Assembly: GCA_029210965.1 (NCBI GenBank)
Contig: JARGFZ010000009.1
Span: 57,907-93,587 of the forward strand
From: a bacterium
GTDB taxonomy: Bacteria > BMS3Abin14
Reading direction: 5' to 3'
Length of the DNA stretch: 35,681 nt
The notes beneath the pieces were generated by a model that was not told the DNA's origin, made no database searches, and saw only the letters and a list, made by a program, of their open reading frames with translations. The translations under genes and the position numbers were made by a program. This document shows, in pieces, positions 1-8,682 of the stretch. The number at the start of each line of letters is the position of its first letter. The stretch's first letter is position 1.

Positions 1-64
1 ACAAATCAATGACATACAGTTCAAGTCATTGATTTGGGCACCCCACACGGGGTGCGTTGATGCT
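1..64 (-). repeat. Multi-hairpin dispersed repeat, copy A (partial, cut by window edge)
   Basis: Read on the minus strand this is the start of the element seen at 16718, 25086 and 28155: a GC hairpin (GCACCCC/GGGGTGC) followed by the AAATCAATGAC/GTCATTGATTT hairpin. The GC stem carries A-T where other copies carry G-C, a compensating change. It starts 14 bp or less after the rplU stop, so it sits where rpmA would usually begin. The rest lies outside the window. Confidence 0.8.
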
Positions 65-77
65 CTATGTTATTCCA

Positions 78-389
78 TCAACTTTTGATGTTGTCGATAA
101 GAACGCCAGTGTAATCCTGACGATGACCCTGCTTCCGGCGGTAGTTCTTCCGGCGCTTCATCTTGAACACGATGATCTTGCGGTGGCGGTCATGTTCTAC
201 CACGGTGCCGGATACACTGGCACCATCCACGATCGGGCTGCCTACCTTGACGTCAGCTCCCTCTCCTACGAGGAGTATGCGATCAAAATCCACCTTCTCC
301 CCTACATCGGCAGTGAGCTTTTCCACCTTGATGATATCACCCTGATTGACGCGATACTGCTTACCGCCTGTTTCTATAACTGCGTACAT
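78..389 (-). CDS. rplU: 50S ribosomal protein L21
   Basis: Structural protein of the large ribosomal subunit that binds 23S rRNA. The 103-residue product has the normal length of L21, opens with [14 protein letters not shown] and has the basic C-terminal stretch [16 protein letters not shown] with the usual YTGV ending. A strong ribosome binding site (GGGAGG) lies about 9 nt before the ATG. In related bacteria rpmA (L27) and obgE follow, but here a hairpin repeat follows at once and the window ends. RNase G lies 640 bp upstream on the same strand. Identification is secure. Confidence 0.98.
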   Translation of the reverse strand: MYAVIETGGKQYRVNQGDIIKVEKLTADVGEKVDFDRILLVGEGADVKVGSPIVDGASVSGTVVEHDRHRKIIVFKMKRRKNYRRKQGHRQDYTGVLIDNIKS

Positions 390-444
390 GACTTCCAGCC
401 TCCCTTTATTGCTGCAAAAGTAGCTTCTTTAATAGGAACAGAAA

Positions 445-473
445 TAACTACCAGAAGGGGCGTTTATTGTCAA
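445..473 (-). promoter_or_regulatory. Probable sigma-70 promoter of rplU
   Basis: On the minus strand a perfect -35 TTGACA (468-473) is followed after exactly 17 bp by TAGTTA (445-450), about 55 bp upstream of the rplU start codon. This suggests rplU has its own promoter instead of depending on read-through from rng across the long repeat-filled spacer. It is a sequence match only. Confidence 0.55.
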
Positions 474-1030
474 TAAGAAGGCTGGAAGATCGTGTTCGCT
501 CCGCGAACGTAACAAAGTGTCGGGGTGTCGGCGTAACGGGGAGAAAGCCTGTTCGCTTCCGTCTTCGCTTTCAGCTACGACGTGACAAGTCGCGAACGAA
601 ACGGGGAACCGGGGAAACGGAGAAACGGGGAAAGATCCGCCGCCCACTCTGTCATTGCGAGGCCCGAAGGGCCGCGGCAATCTCGAAGTTCAAAAGCTAA
701 TTTATTGCAGCGCGACCGACTGAAGGCCGCTCCGAAGGGTTTTCAACACCCTTCGCTCTACCTTACTGGATACTTGCTCCAGTCCTTCTTCAAACCGGGA
801 TTGCCGCGTTACCCTCGGTTACCTCGATGCGCCTCGCAATGACGCTGGCCTGTGGCCGGAGTTCCAGGTTCCGGGTTCTGGGCTATAGGCCTTTTCGTAA
901 AGTCGCTCCGTCGCACAGTCAGGATATTCCTACTGGCTCCTGGCTCCTGGATTCCGGCTCCTGCCCTATAAGGATTCCCGAAGGGTGATAACGCAGCGGA
1001 TGGCGTGCTATTGAGGGCCGCCCCCTCCCA
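474..1030. other. Non-coding spacer between rng and rplU
   Basis: No credible gene is present. The stretch holds degenerate short tandem repeats (GGGGAAAC-type near 598-635; CTCCTGG-type 7-mers near 930-965), a palindromic element (651-844) and a tail (845-925) that recurs near 24730-24815. Any reading frames across it are built from these repeats. Confidence 0.7.
651..844. repeat. 194-bp palindromic repeat with GTCATTGCGAGG ends
   Basis: The element begins GTCATTGCGAGG and ends with the exact reverse complement CCTCGCAATGAC, giving 12-bp perfect terminal inverted repeats. A second inverted pair lies inside (GCGGCAATC near 674-682 and GATTGCCGC near 800-808). Related half-copies occur at 24693-24730 and 32979-33027. 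It resembles the MITE-like palindromic repeats found in many bacterial genomes; no protein is encoded. Confidence 0.75.
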
Positions 1031-2536
1031 TCAGAGTCCCATTATTTGATACTGCTCCTGATGCAGGTTATAGTCCGTTTTGAGAACCACCTTCTTCTTG
1101 ATACGCTTCTCCAACGACTCCAGATACTCACTCTCCTCCTCATACAACAGGTCGGCCACCTTGGGATGCACCATAAGGACGATCCTCTTCCCCTCCAACA
1201 TCGACGATTCTCTTTTCACCTGGCGAAAAATGTCGTAGACGATAGTGCGCAGAGATTTGATAAGACCCTTCCCATCGCAGTAGGGGCAGGGCTCAGTCAT
1301 GATAGAGGCCAGGTTATCCCGGGTCCTTTTGCGAGTCATCTCCACAAGACCCAGTTCCGATATCTGGAGGATAGTAGTCTTGGCCCGATCTCCCTTGAGC
1401 GCCTCCTCCAGAGAAGAGAACACCTTTTTCCTGTTGGAGAACTTTTCCATGTCGATGAAGTCGATGATGATAAGTCCACCGATGTTTCGCAGCCTCACCT
1501 GGTAAACAACTTCCAGAACCGCCTCCATGTTTGTCTTGACGATGGTATCTTCCAGGTTTCGCCGCCCCACAAACCGCCCGGTATTGACATCGATGGCAGT
1601 GAGAGCCTCGGTCTGGTCGATGACTATATACCCCCCGGACTTGAGCCAGACCTTCTTGCCCAGGGCTCGGTTGATCTCCATTTCCACACCAAAATGTTCA
1701 AATATAGGCTCATCGTCCTCATACAGGGTCAGCGCCTCCTTGAGGTCAGGCATGAACTTCTTGGTAAAATCGGAAAGTTTCTTGAATTCGTCCTTGGAAT
1801 CGACGTAGATGGCATCGATATCGGCATTGTAAAGGTCTCTGAGAACCCGGAAGGCGAGATCCAGTTCTGCGTAGAGCAGGCTTGGAGCCCGAGACCTGGG
1901 CCGGCGTTTCTTGATCGTATCCCACACGCGCACCAGGAAATCCATGTCCTGACTGATCTCCTCATCGGTGGCCCCTTCTGCTGCGGTCCTTACAATCAAC
2001 CCCACACCTGGGGGTTTAAGGTCGGTGATGACACTTCGCAGCCTCTCCCTCTCCCTGGGATCCTGAATCCGGCGGGAGACCCCCACCTTTACAAGGTTGG
2101 GCATGAGCACAAGCATTCTGCCCGGTAAGGTGATGTAGGCGGTAACTCTCGCCCCTTTTGTACCGATGGGTTCTTTGGTGACCTGAACGAGAACTTCCTG
2201 TCCTTCTTTCAGAAGGTCCTCAATGGCGTGACCCGACGAGGTCATCACAGGGAAATCATCGTCCCCGTTGATCTCATCCTCGCTGAGCATCTCGGCGTAC
2301 TCCCCCATGTCCAGAACGATGTCTGACGCATGGAGGAAGGCAGCCCGGTCATGGCCGATCTCTACAAAGGCAGCCTGCATTCCAGGCAGTACCCGGACAA
2401 CCTTACCTTTGTAGATGTTCCCCGTGACTCCGCGGTCCTTGATCCTGTCCACGGAGATCTCCGAGACCTGGCGGTTCTCCAGAAGAGCCACCCTCATCTC
2501 GAATTCGTTGGCATTGATAATAAGATCCGTTCCCAT
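1031..2536 (-). CDS. rng: Ribonuclease G (RNase E/G family)
   Basis: Endoribonuclease that processes rRNA 5' ends and initiates decay of some mRNAs in the cytoplasm. The 501 residues show an N-terminal S1 RNA-binding domain (about 35-125, VTGNIYKGKVVRVLPGMQAA), then the catalytic core with the two metal-binding aspartates (D316 in AIDVNTGRF and D359 in LIIIDF) and the zinc-link motif CPYC (C417, C420) that joins subunits. There is no long C-terminal scaffold, so RNase G fits better than RNase E. Length is normal. A GAAAGG ribosome binding site lies about 8 nt before the ATG. Its usual upstream partner, the radical SAM/DUF2344 gene, is now separated from it by an IS630 insertion. Confidence 0.96.
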   Translation of the reverse strand: MGTDLIINANEFEMRVALLENRQVSEISVDRIKDRGVTGNIYKGKVVRVLPGMQAAFVEIGHDRAAFLHASDIVLDMGEYAEMLSEDEINGDDDFPVMTSSGHAIEDLLKEGQEVLVQVTKEPIGTKGARVTAYITLPGRMLVLMPNLVKVGVSRRIQDPRERERLRSVITDLKPPGVGLIVRTAAEGATDEEISQDMDFLVRVWDTIKKRRPRSRAPSLLYAELDLAFRVLRDLYNADIDAIYVDSKDEFKKLSDFTKKFMPDLKEALTLYEDDEPIFEHFGVEMEINRALGKKVWLKSGGYIVIDQTEALTAIDVNTGRFVGRRNLEDTIVKTNMEAVLEVVYQVRLRNIGGLIIIDFIDMEKFSNRKKVFSSLEEALKGDRAKTTILQISELGLVEMTRKRTRDNLASIMTEPCPYCDGKGLIKSLRTIVYDIFRQVKRESSMLEGKRIVLMVHPKVADLLYEEESEYLESLEKRIKKKVVLKTDYNLHQEQYQIMGL

Positions 2537-2601
2537 TGTGTAAACCTTTCAATTTCGAAGAAAAATTATTAACGCGCGGAATGCGCGTTGGTTTTAAAAT
2601 A

Positions 2602-2636
2602 CAGAACGCAGAACGCAGCACGCAGGACGCAGGAGG
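2602..2636. repeat. Degenerate 7-bp tandem repeat (CAGAACG type)
   Basis: Five successive 7-bp units: CAGAACG twice, CAGCACG, CAGGACG, CAGGAGG. It lies in the rng 5' spacer and is one of many 7-bp-periodic stretches in this window. Confidence 0.75.
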
Positions 2637-2781
2637 GAAGAAACCAGGACCCACAACTGATGCATGAAGAGCTGCCTCGCTAAAATCCCGGGGAAGTTCA
2701 CTATTGGCAGTCTTCGTGCTGAAGTATATTCGAAGGTATCTCATAACTTCCGGTGCTCCCTACTGAGCAGTCTATTATTTA

Positions 2782-3882
2782 TTAACCCGGCGACCCATTA
2801 GAGTAATTATGCCGCATATGCAATCCTCGGATGTTTGAAATAGCTGCGAACTCTTGCTGGTTTTTTTTGCAGCATTCTCAAATGCGAAATCGCTTTTGCC
2901 CTCAATTTATTTCCTGATCTTGCTGGTGTTCCAGAGTGTACTCCTGCTTTCAAATCGCAGTTGGGATATTCGTCCGGGTTAAGCTCTGGAGAGTATGACG
3001 GTAGGTAGAATACTTCTATTTTTTTAGTGTTTTTTCCCAGCCAGGTTTTGACAACTTTGCTGTGGTGAACGCGAAGGTTATCCAGAATCAAAAACACCTT
3101 CCTACCAGCGTCTTTTTTCAATCTTTGCATAAAGCGGATGAGTTGCTTACCGTTCATACTCCCCCTGTAGGTCATAAATCTCACTTTACCCTGGTTGGTG
3201 ATAGAAGATATGAGGCTAATTGATTCTCGCTTGGCGTTTAGCCGTAATACCGGAGTTTTCCCCTTGGGTGCATACCCTCGACCGTGCTGACTATCGTTCC
3301 TTAACCCTGTTTCGTCTCCCCAATGAATCTCGGCACCTTCAGCTTTGGCCCTTTTTTTGATCATTGGATATTCTTTGTTCAGCCACTCATTTACTGCGGC
3401 AGGTTTTTGCTCATAGGCTTTTTTCAAAGGTTTTTGCGGTGTGAACCCCCAGCGTTTCAAATATTCACCGACTGTCCGAATAGGCATTTCAATCGACCAT
3501 TTCTGGCGAATCAATACCTGGACCGCACCACGTGTCCAGAGTGCGAAATCCATCTTTAGCTGCTCTGGAGATTTATCCGTGATAGTTTGCATTAGTTCAG
3601 CCTCACGCTCTGGGGTCAAAGTTCGTCGCTCACCCCTTTTAGTTCCTCGAGGCTTTAATTTAATTCCTTTTTCTCCCTCTCTTTCGTAGGTTTTGTACCA
3701 GGTGCACACGGTCGTTTCGTGGACTCCAACTATTTCCGCGATTTCCTTGTATGCGCGCCCTGCTTTGCGGAGTCGGACCGCTTGATTCCTTAGTTGCTGT
3801 TGGGCCTCTCGACTAATACTGCGAGCATCGAATTTATTCATGCCAACATTCTAGCACTTTCTCTATTGATTTGCCAGGTTAA
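2782..3882 (-). mobile_element. IS630-family insertion sequence, about 1.1 kb
   Basis: Imperfect terminal inverted repeats were found by eye: 2782-2803 and the reverse complement of 3861-3882 match at 17 of 22 positions, both beginning TTAACC. A TA dinucleotide flanks each end (2780-2781 and 3883-3884), as expected for the TA target duplication of IS630/Tc1-mariner elements. One transposase gene fills the element. It interrupts the spacer between the radical SAM/DUF2344 gene and rng. Confidence 0.85.
2807..3841 (-). CDS. IS630-family transposase
   Basis: DDE transposase of 344 residues. The N-terminal 120 residues hold helix-turn-helix DNA-binding domains (AYKEIAEIVGVHETTVCTWY). The DDE core shows the first Asp in HWGDETGLR, the second in FLILDNLRVHHS, and the Glu in the SPELNPDEYP segment. 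The last segment reads LNPDEYPNCDLK where many relatives have LNPIEYFWSWLK-like sequence, and the C-terminal tail is basic. The frame is open over full length and both ends of the element can be seen, so it may be active. I cannot judge activity further. Confidence 0.93.
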   Translation of the reverse strand: MNKFDARSISREAQQQLRNQAVRLRKAGRAYKEIAEIVGVHETTVCTWYKTYEREGEKGIKLKPRGTKRGERRTLTPEREAELMQTITDKSPEQLKMDFALWTRGAVQVLIRQKWSIEMPIRTVGEYLKRWGFTPQKPLKKAYEQKPAAVNEWLNKEYPMIKKRAKAEGAEIHWGDETGLRNDSQHGRGYAPKGKTPVLRLNAKRESISLISSITNQGKVRFMTYRGSMNGKQLIRFMQRLKKDAGRKVFLILDNLRVHHSKVVKTWLGKNTKKIEVFYLPSYSPELNPDEYPNCDLKAGVHSGTPARSGNKLRAKAISHLRMLQKKPARVRSYFKHPRIAYAA

Positions 3883-3936
3883 TAATAGAAACATAAATAA
3901 CAATTATTTTGAATTAAGTCAGGGAAATAGTACAGG

Positions 3937-4042
3937 GTGAACCGTGAAAAGTGAATCGTGAATAGCAGGATACTTTTGAAATCGTTCCCTCTGTTCACCG
4001 TTCACGGTTCACAATTCACTCTTCACAATTCACTCTTCACTG
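3937..4042. repeat. Inverted, degenerate GTGAATC/GATTCAC repeat
   Basis: The stretch 3937-3965 is built of GTGAACC, GTGAAAA and GTGAATC words, and 3993-4042 of the complementary TTCACGG and TTCACAA words, so the two halves can pair. It ends 6 bp before the stop of the radical SAM gene and could serve as its 3' structure. The words belong to the same family as the perfect GCGTGAA array at 11982. Confidence 0.65.
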
Positions 4043-4048
4043 CCAGTC

Positions 4049-6664
4049 TCAATCCCAGATCCTCGCCCACCCCGGCCGGCCGCCGGCCTTATCATTTTCC
4101 ATGGCGAAGGTAAGGCTGGTGCGGGTCAACCGCACATCGGCAGGAACCTCCCCATCAGTGCCCATAAGGGCTTCGAGCACTTCCTGGGGTCGGGCGCTGC
4201 CCTTTTCACCCTTCAGTGCAAGGGTGAAGATCAGTGTCCTTTCATCAAACACCTTCATATCGGTGAGGTATTCCTTGAGATCGAGAGTCCGCTCTTTACC
4301 CTTTTTCACACGGATAACAGGCACGGAGGGTCGGCTCATGAGGTCCCGGACCTTTTCCTCCAGCCCTTCGAGGGGGTCGGGGAGAAGGGCCTCGTAAGTG
4401 ATGAACCTTACCCTTCCGTTCAAGGCAGGAACATCCACGGAAACCTTCCAGGAATCAATGACCCTGATACCTGCAGGTAACTGTTCGTTGAGACTGTTCA
4501 TGACCTCCTCCGGAGACCACGCTTCACCCAGCTCCAGGTCCAGCCACTCCGCCAGCGCCTCGGTGCCTGTGGGCAGCGAAAGGGCAAAGGTGATCCGGGG
4601 TTTGGGACTGTAACCTCCCGTGAAGGAGAGTGGAATATCTGCCCGGCGACAAGCTCTTTCGAACATCCGGGCCATCTCAAGGTGCCCCAGGTACCTCAGA
4701 TCTCCCTTTTTACTGAAAACGATCCTGATCCTTCGCAGGGACCTGTCAGCTTCCTGCATTTCCTGTTGGGGAGGAAGTTTAATGTCCGGGTCTGCCAGAG
4801 CCAGGCGCAGGGGCGGTAGAGCGTCCATCTGTTCGGGAGTGCAGACTCCGCAGGCGAAGCACCCCGCCTTGCGGCAATCAGGGGTTACCTCTCCAGCCAG
4901 ACCTTTCCTGTACTCCAACAGTTGAAAGTCCCGGCTCACACCGCAAGATATGTGGTCCCACGGCAGGATCTCTTTCGTATCCCTCTCCCTGGAAGCGTAC
5001 CATTGAGGCTCCAGGCCCTCCTGTATGAAGGCTTCGCTCCAGATCTTCCAATCAAAGTGCTCGTCCCATCCGTCCATGGCAGCACCGGCACGCCATGCTG
5101 ATTCGATCACCCGGGCGGTTCGTCTGTCCCCCCTGGCCAGTGTGGCTTCCAGAAGAGCCTGGTCGGTCCTGCTCCAGCGAACCTGTATTTTGCCTCCCCG
5201 GAGCTTCTTATGGAGGTGATCCAGCTTCCTTTTCAGCTCCGGTTCAGGATCCTGTGCTACCCATTGGAAAGGTGTATGTGCCTTGGGAACGAAAGGAGAT
5301 ATGTTGACTGTTACCTTTGCCTTGCCGGGAGCCTCACCGGCAATTGTCCTGACCAGCTGAACGATCCCATCGAGATCCTCATCTTTTTCCGACGGCAGTC
5401 CGATCATGAAATAGAGCTTCACCGCTTCCCAACCGTGACCGAACACCCATCGGGCAGTCTGAATGATCTCCTCGTCGGTAAAGTCCTTGTTAATAACCTT
5501 CCTCAGCCGCTCGGTACCTGCCTCCGGAGCGATCGTAAAACCGGTTCTGCGCACTCTCAGGATCTGTTTCGCCACAGAGGGCGTCAGTCCGCCGATGCGC
5601 ATGGAGGGGAGTGAAATGGACACCCGGTCCTGCCCATGACGGTCCATGACAGTCTCGAGAACCTCATCGAGGGGTCCGTAATCCCCGATGCTGAGACTGG
5701 TGAAAGCAAGATCCTCGTAGCCGGTCAGCTTCAGAGCCTCTTCCACAGCCTCCAGCAGAGACCGGGTTTCCCTTTCACGGGTGGGTCGGTAGACCATCCC
5801 CGCTTGACAGAACCGGCAGCCCCTGGTGCATCCCCGTGTAGCCTCAATATTGATCCGATCGTGAATGGGGGAAAGGAAGGGCACGATGAAGGAAGCGGAC
5901 GGGAGCGAAACATCCAGAGATTCGATGATGGACGGTCCCACACTTCTTGGGACCCCCTTTGATATGACCTCTTCGATAGTGCCGTCCGCCTGGTAACGCG
6001 GCTCGAAATCCCCGGGGCAGTAGACTCCGGGCATTCCCTTTAAGGCTTCGATCCTTTGCGCGCGGTTGGCCCCCGACAGGATCTGTCCCTTGAGAACACT
6101 GAGCATTTCGGTCCACTGTCTTTCCCCGTCCCCGAGGTAGAAAAGATCGAAGAACTCTGCCATGGGCTCGGGGTTAAAAGCACACGGGCCACCTCCCATG
6201 ATGACAGGGTCATCATCAGAACGGTCCCGTGCGTAAAAAGGTATGCCCGCGGCATACAGGATCGTCAGGATGTTGGTGTAGGTAAGTTCGGACTGCAGAG
6301 TGAAACCAAGGATGTGACACTGGGCGAGAGGGGTTCTGGATTCCAGGGTGGGAAGAGAAATGTTTTTCTCACCCAGGAGCGCAAGAAGATCCTCACCCGG
6401 GAGAAATACACGTTCCACCTGGACTCCCTGCAGATCATTGCCAAGGCCGTAGAGGATCCGGGTGCCGAGATGTGACATCCCCACTTCATACAGGTCTGGA
6501 AAAACAAGGCCCGCCCTCAGGATCACATCTGCGGGGTCCTTGTGGACCGAGTTGATCTCCTGACCAAGGTACCGGGACGGCTTTTCCACCTGCCCTAAAA
6601 GAATGTCCCACCACCCCTGAGACATTCTTTTAGCTGATGTATTGCCACTTCCCATTTTATTCAA
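4049..6664 (-). CDS. B12-binding-type radical SAM protein fused to DUF2344 (TIGR03960/TIGR03936)
   Basis: Large fusion protein of 871 residues. Residues about 20-200 resemble a cobalamin-binding-like N-terminal domain. The radical SAM domain follows with the cluster motif C279-TRG-C283-RF-C286. A Cys-rich stretch (CRKAGCFACGVC, near 625) precedes the C-terminal DUF2344 domain, which begins near 660 (RIVFSKKGDLRYLGHLEMAR). In deltaproteobacteria this gene usually sits directly upstream of rng, which matches the order here apart from the IS630 insertion. The exact reaction is unknown to me; the conserved link with RNase G and L21 hints at RNA or ribosome maturation, which is inference. The first ATG has no clear ribosome binding site, and a second ATG lies three codons in. 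Confidence 0.93.
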   Translation of the reverse strand: MNKMGSGNTSAKRMSQGWWDILLGQVEKPSRYLGQEINSVHKDPADVILRAGLVFPDLYEVGMSHLGTRILYGLGNDLQGVQVERVFLPGEDLLALLGEKNISLPTLESRTPLAQCHILGFTLQSELTYTNILTILYAAGIPFYARDRSDDDPVIMGGGPCAFNPEPMAEFFDLFYLGDGERQWTEMLSVLKGQILSGANRAQRIEALKGMPGVYCPGDFEPRYQADGTIEEVISKGVPRSVGPSIIESLDVSLPSASFIVPFLSPIHDRINIEATRGCTRGCRFCQAGMVYRPTRERETRSLLEAVEEALKLTGYEDLAFTSLSIGDYGPLDEVLETVMDRHGQDRVSISLPSMRIGGLTPSVAKQILRVRRTGFTIAPEAGTERLRKVINKDFTDEEIIQTARWVFGHGWEAVKLYFMIGLPSEKDEDLDGIVQLVRTIAGEAPGKAKVTVNISPFVPKAHTPFQWVAQDPEPELKRKLDHLHKKLRGGKIQVRWSRTDQALLEATLARGDRRTARVIESAWRAGAAMDGWDEHFDWKIWSEAFIQEGLEPQWYASRERDTKEILPWDHISCGVSRDFQLLEYRKGLAGEVTPDCRKAGCFACGVCTPEQMDALPPLRLALADPDIKLPPQQEMQEADRSLRRIRIVFSKKGDLRYLGHLEMARMFERACRRADIPLSFTGGYSPKPRITFALSLPTGTEALAEWLDLELGEAWSPEEVMNSLNEQLPAGIRVIDSWKVSVDVPALNGRVRFITYEALLPDPLEGLEEKVRDLMSRPSVPVIRVKKGKERTLDLKEYLTDMKVFDERTLIFTLALKGEKGSARPQEVLEALMGTDGEVPADVRLTRTSLTFAMENDKAGGRPGWARIWD

Positions 6665-6690
6665 ATTCCATAGACAGTGATTTCATTTTC

Positions 6691-6797
6691 AACAATCAAT
6701 GACTCGCACTGTAAGTCATTGATTTGTAAGGAAAGGGAAAACGACGCTTTTCCCTTTCCGTGGAGCGAAAAATCCCGGATTGGATTTTTTGCGACTT
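6691..6797 (+). repeat. Multi-hairpin dispersed repeat, copy B (lacks the 5' part)
   Basis: Contains three of the hairpins of the family: ATCAATGACT/AGTCATTGAT, GGAAAGGGAAAA/TTTTCCCTTTCC and AAAAATCC/GGATTTTT, ending TTTTGCGACT. The GC hairpin and the 5' terminal repeat are absent. It lies between two minus-strand genes in the opposite orientation to them. Small open frames through it are products of the repeat. Confidence 0.88.
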
Positions 6798-6813
6798 TAT
6801 CAACAATGACCAG

Positions 6814-6855
6814 ACAAATAATTCTGGATACCATTATATTTCCAGAATTATTTGT
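6814..6855 (-). terminator. Long hairpin across the stop codon of the CbiR-like gene
   Basis: A perfect 15-bp stem (6814-6828 with 6841-6855, ACAAATAATTCTGGA and its complement) with a 12-nt loop. One arm codes for the last residues of the CbiR-like protein and the stop codon lies in the loop. There is no T run after it on the minus strand, so it may protect the 3' end or terminate weakly. Confidence 0.5.
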
Positions 6856-7607
6856 TGGAAGTTCAAAAGTGACCGTTTCGTCTCCTCCATGGAGTGATGT
6901 TCCAAAACGGCAACCGGTTCAAGGCCCCTGGCCTCTATCTGGCTGCACAGGGACTTGAAATCAAAAGTACCTTCACCAACTGGCTGATGCAGATCCCGGA
7001 GGCCGTTGTTATCGTGAAGGTGCAGTTCGCAAAGCCCATCCGAGAAAGCGTCCAGCCACTGCCCGAGAGTTACCTGGGAGAAGATCAGCAAATGGCCTAT
7101 GTCGAGGCAAAATCCCAGTTCTTTACCGAGCTTTTCCCTCAACTTTGCGAAGTGATCGGGTCGGGTGTCGAAAACATTTTCCAGGCAAACCCGGGTATTG
7201 ACCCTGTTTGCCACTTCGAGGAGCTCGCCCCACACCCGGAGGCTGTTTTCCAGCCACAGCTCCTCCCGGAAGGCGAATCGAAACTCATCGAAACCGGGGT
7301 GGAAAACGATCTGTCGCGGCCCCACCTGGCGGGCAAGTTCCATAACCTGGGAGAAACGAAGTCTTGTGACCTCGAGGACCCTGGGATCGAATCCGCCGGG
7401 TGCAAGGTCTACAAAAGGAGCGTGGAAGGTGAGTTCCTTGCCCTCTTCCCGCCATCTGATCATCGTGGAGATATGGTCCTCGGCCATGGAGTCGAGAAGT
7501 TCTCCCGGCAGGTAGATCTCAGGGTAAAGGCCGCAGCTGTCCAGAAATTCGAGGTTCTGGTCTAAATCCTTAAGACTTGCCTTGCCATATAGGGAGGAAC
7601 AGGTCAT
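6834..7607 (-). CDS. Sugar-phosphate isomerase/epimerase-like TIM barrel, CbiR-like
   Basis: Protein of 257 residues with the pattern of an AP-endonuclease-2/xylose-isomerase-type TIM barrel: metal-binding candidates occur in LTFHAPFVDL, IVFHPGFDE, VCLENVF, FCLDIGHL, LHLHDNNGLRD and AVLEHHS. The overall pattern resembles CbiR, a phosphodiesterase that cleaves the cobamide nucleotide loop during cobamide salvage; no other cobamide gene is nearby, so this is tentative. The start codon overlaps the stop of the upstream K+ channel gene (ATGA, 7604-7607), implying translational coupling. A hairpin spans the 3' end. Confidence 0.75.
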   Translation of the reverse strand: MTCSSLYGKASLKDLDQNLEFLDSCGLYPEIYLPGELLDSMAEDHISTMIRWREEGKELTFHAPFVDLAPGGFDPRVLEVTRLRFSQVMELARQVGPRQIVFHPGFDEFRFAFREELWLENSLRVWGELLEVANRVNTRVCLENVFDTRPDHFAKLREKLGKELGFCLDIGHLLIFSQVTLGQWLDAFSDGLCELHLHDNNGLRDLHQPVGEGTFDFKSLCSQIEARGLEPVAVLEHHSMEETKRSLLNFQQIILEI

Positions 7608-8665
7608 GAGCTTCCAGGGGCCGAACTCAGCTTTTCGAGATCATCTCCTCGTACGAGGATCACGAGAGTGTCGCCCGCTTTGATCTCTGTGTTAAACGGG
7701 GGGTTGAAATCCATGGAACCGGTGGCGCTCTTTATGGCCAGGATGATAATATTATAGTCCTGTCGGAGCCCGGAGGTAGCCAGGGTAGTCCCGACGAGTT
7801 TCGATCCGGAAGCGATGTGCATCTCTTCCAGAACGAGGTCCATCTCCTTGTTCTGGATGATGTTCTCCAGAAAATCCAGGACCGTAGGGCGCATGATGGC
7901 CTGAGCTATCCTGTGGCCGCCCAGAAAATATGGGGATATCACCTTGTTGGCCCCTGCCCTGACAAGTTTCTTGATGGTCTCTTCAGCCGCGGACCTGGCC
8001 ACGATCCTCAGTTTCGGGTTCAGCCCGCGGGCCGTCAGGACGATAAAAACGTTCTGGGCATCGTCGGTCACAACCGAGACCACCCCCGCTGCCCTGTCTA
8101 TGCCCGCAGCCAAAAGCTCTTCATCGCTGGTGGCGTCCGCTTTCATGTAGAGATATCCAAGCCTGTCGAGCTCATTGAGGACCTCGTCGTCGTTCTCGAG
8201 CACAACCAGGGGGATGCCCTTATCCGTAAGTTCCTCGCAAATGATGCGGCCCATCCGGCCAAAACCACAGATAATGTAATGGTCCCGCAGTTTCTGGATC
8301 GACTTCATGGATCTCCTCCCGAGCACTGCCCTGATACGGTTTTCCAGAATGAGCCTGCTCGCCGTGCCGACGGCAAAACCCAACGAACCCACACCAAGCA
8401 GGATAATGAGGATACTTAGGAACTTACCGGTTACAGAAAGGGGATGTACTTCTCCGTAGCCAACGGTGGAAATAGTGAGGACAGTCATGTAAAAGGCGTC
8501 TAAAATATCCCAGCCTTCTACTACCATGTAGCCGACAGTTCCGCCGGCGGCCACCAGAACAGGCAGGGCGAGGGCAACCCTCAAGTGGATCAACATGGAG
8601 CCGTGATGACTTCCTCCACCCAAAGGGTCCCGTTCCCCTTTTCCCCTGACCCGGCCGCCTGTCAC
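7604..8665 (-). CDS. Two-TM potassium channel with RCK (TrkA-N/TrkA-C) domain
   Basis: Inner-membrane K+ channel gated by a cytoplasmic ligand-binding ring. The first transmembrane helix is near 26-47, the pore loop and selectivity filter are T67-VGYGE, and the second helix is about 80-102. The RCK N domain starts with YIICGFGRMGR (about 130-140), a Rossmann nucleotide-binding loop, and the protein ends in a TrkA-C domain (about 265-345). Residues 1-23 are polar and glycine-rich and may not be translated; an internal ATG at 8596 would begin MLIHLRVALALP. It lies 17 bp after the FmdB gene and overlaps the CbiR-like gene by 4 bp, so the three are likely one transcript. Confidence 0.9.
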   Translation of the reverse strand: MTGGRVRGKGERDPLGGGSHHGSMLIHLRVALALPVLVAAGGTVGYMVVEGWDILDAFYMTVLTISTVGYGEVHPLSVTGKFLSILIILLGVGSLGFAVGTASRLILENRIRAVLGRRSMKSIQKLRDHYIICGFGRMGRIICEELTDKGIPLVVLENDDEVLNELDRLGYLYMKADATSDEELLAAGIDRAAGVVSVVTDDAQNVFIVLTARGLNPKLRIVARSAAEETIKKLVRAGANKVISPYFLGGHRIAQAIMRPTVLDFLENIIQNKEMDLVLEEMHIASGSKLVGTTLATSGLRQDYNIIILAIKSATGSMDFNPPFNTEIKAGDTLVILVRGDDLEKLSSAPGSS

Positions 8666-8682
8666 ATGCTCATCCGCAGGTA

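Noticed and set aside
1-64. Terminator of rplU only
   Set aside because: It does contain hairpins, but it matches the dispersed element found in five other places, so it is recorded as a repeat. It may still end transcription.
1046-2128. Long open frame (about 360 codons) opposite rng
   Set aside because: It is antisense to a clear RNase G gene, has no recognisable domain and no separate ribosome binding site.
6677-6958. Small frames containing a CKERE...FPFPWSEKSRIGFFAT-like peptide, also at 16743, 25199 and 31791
   Set aside because: The shared peptide comes from translation of the multi-hairpin repeat; they are not independent genes.
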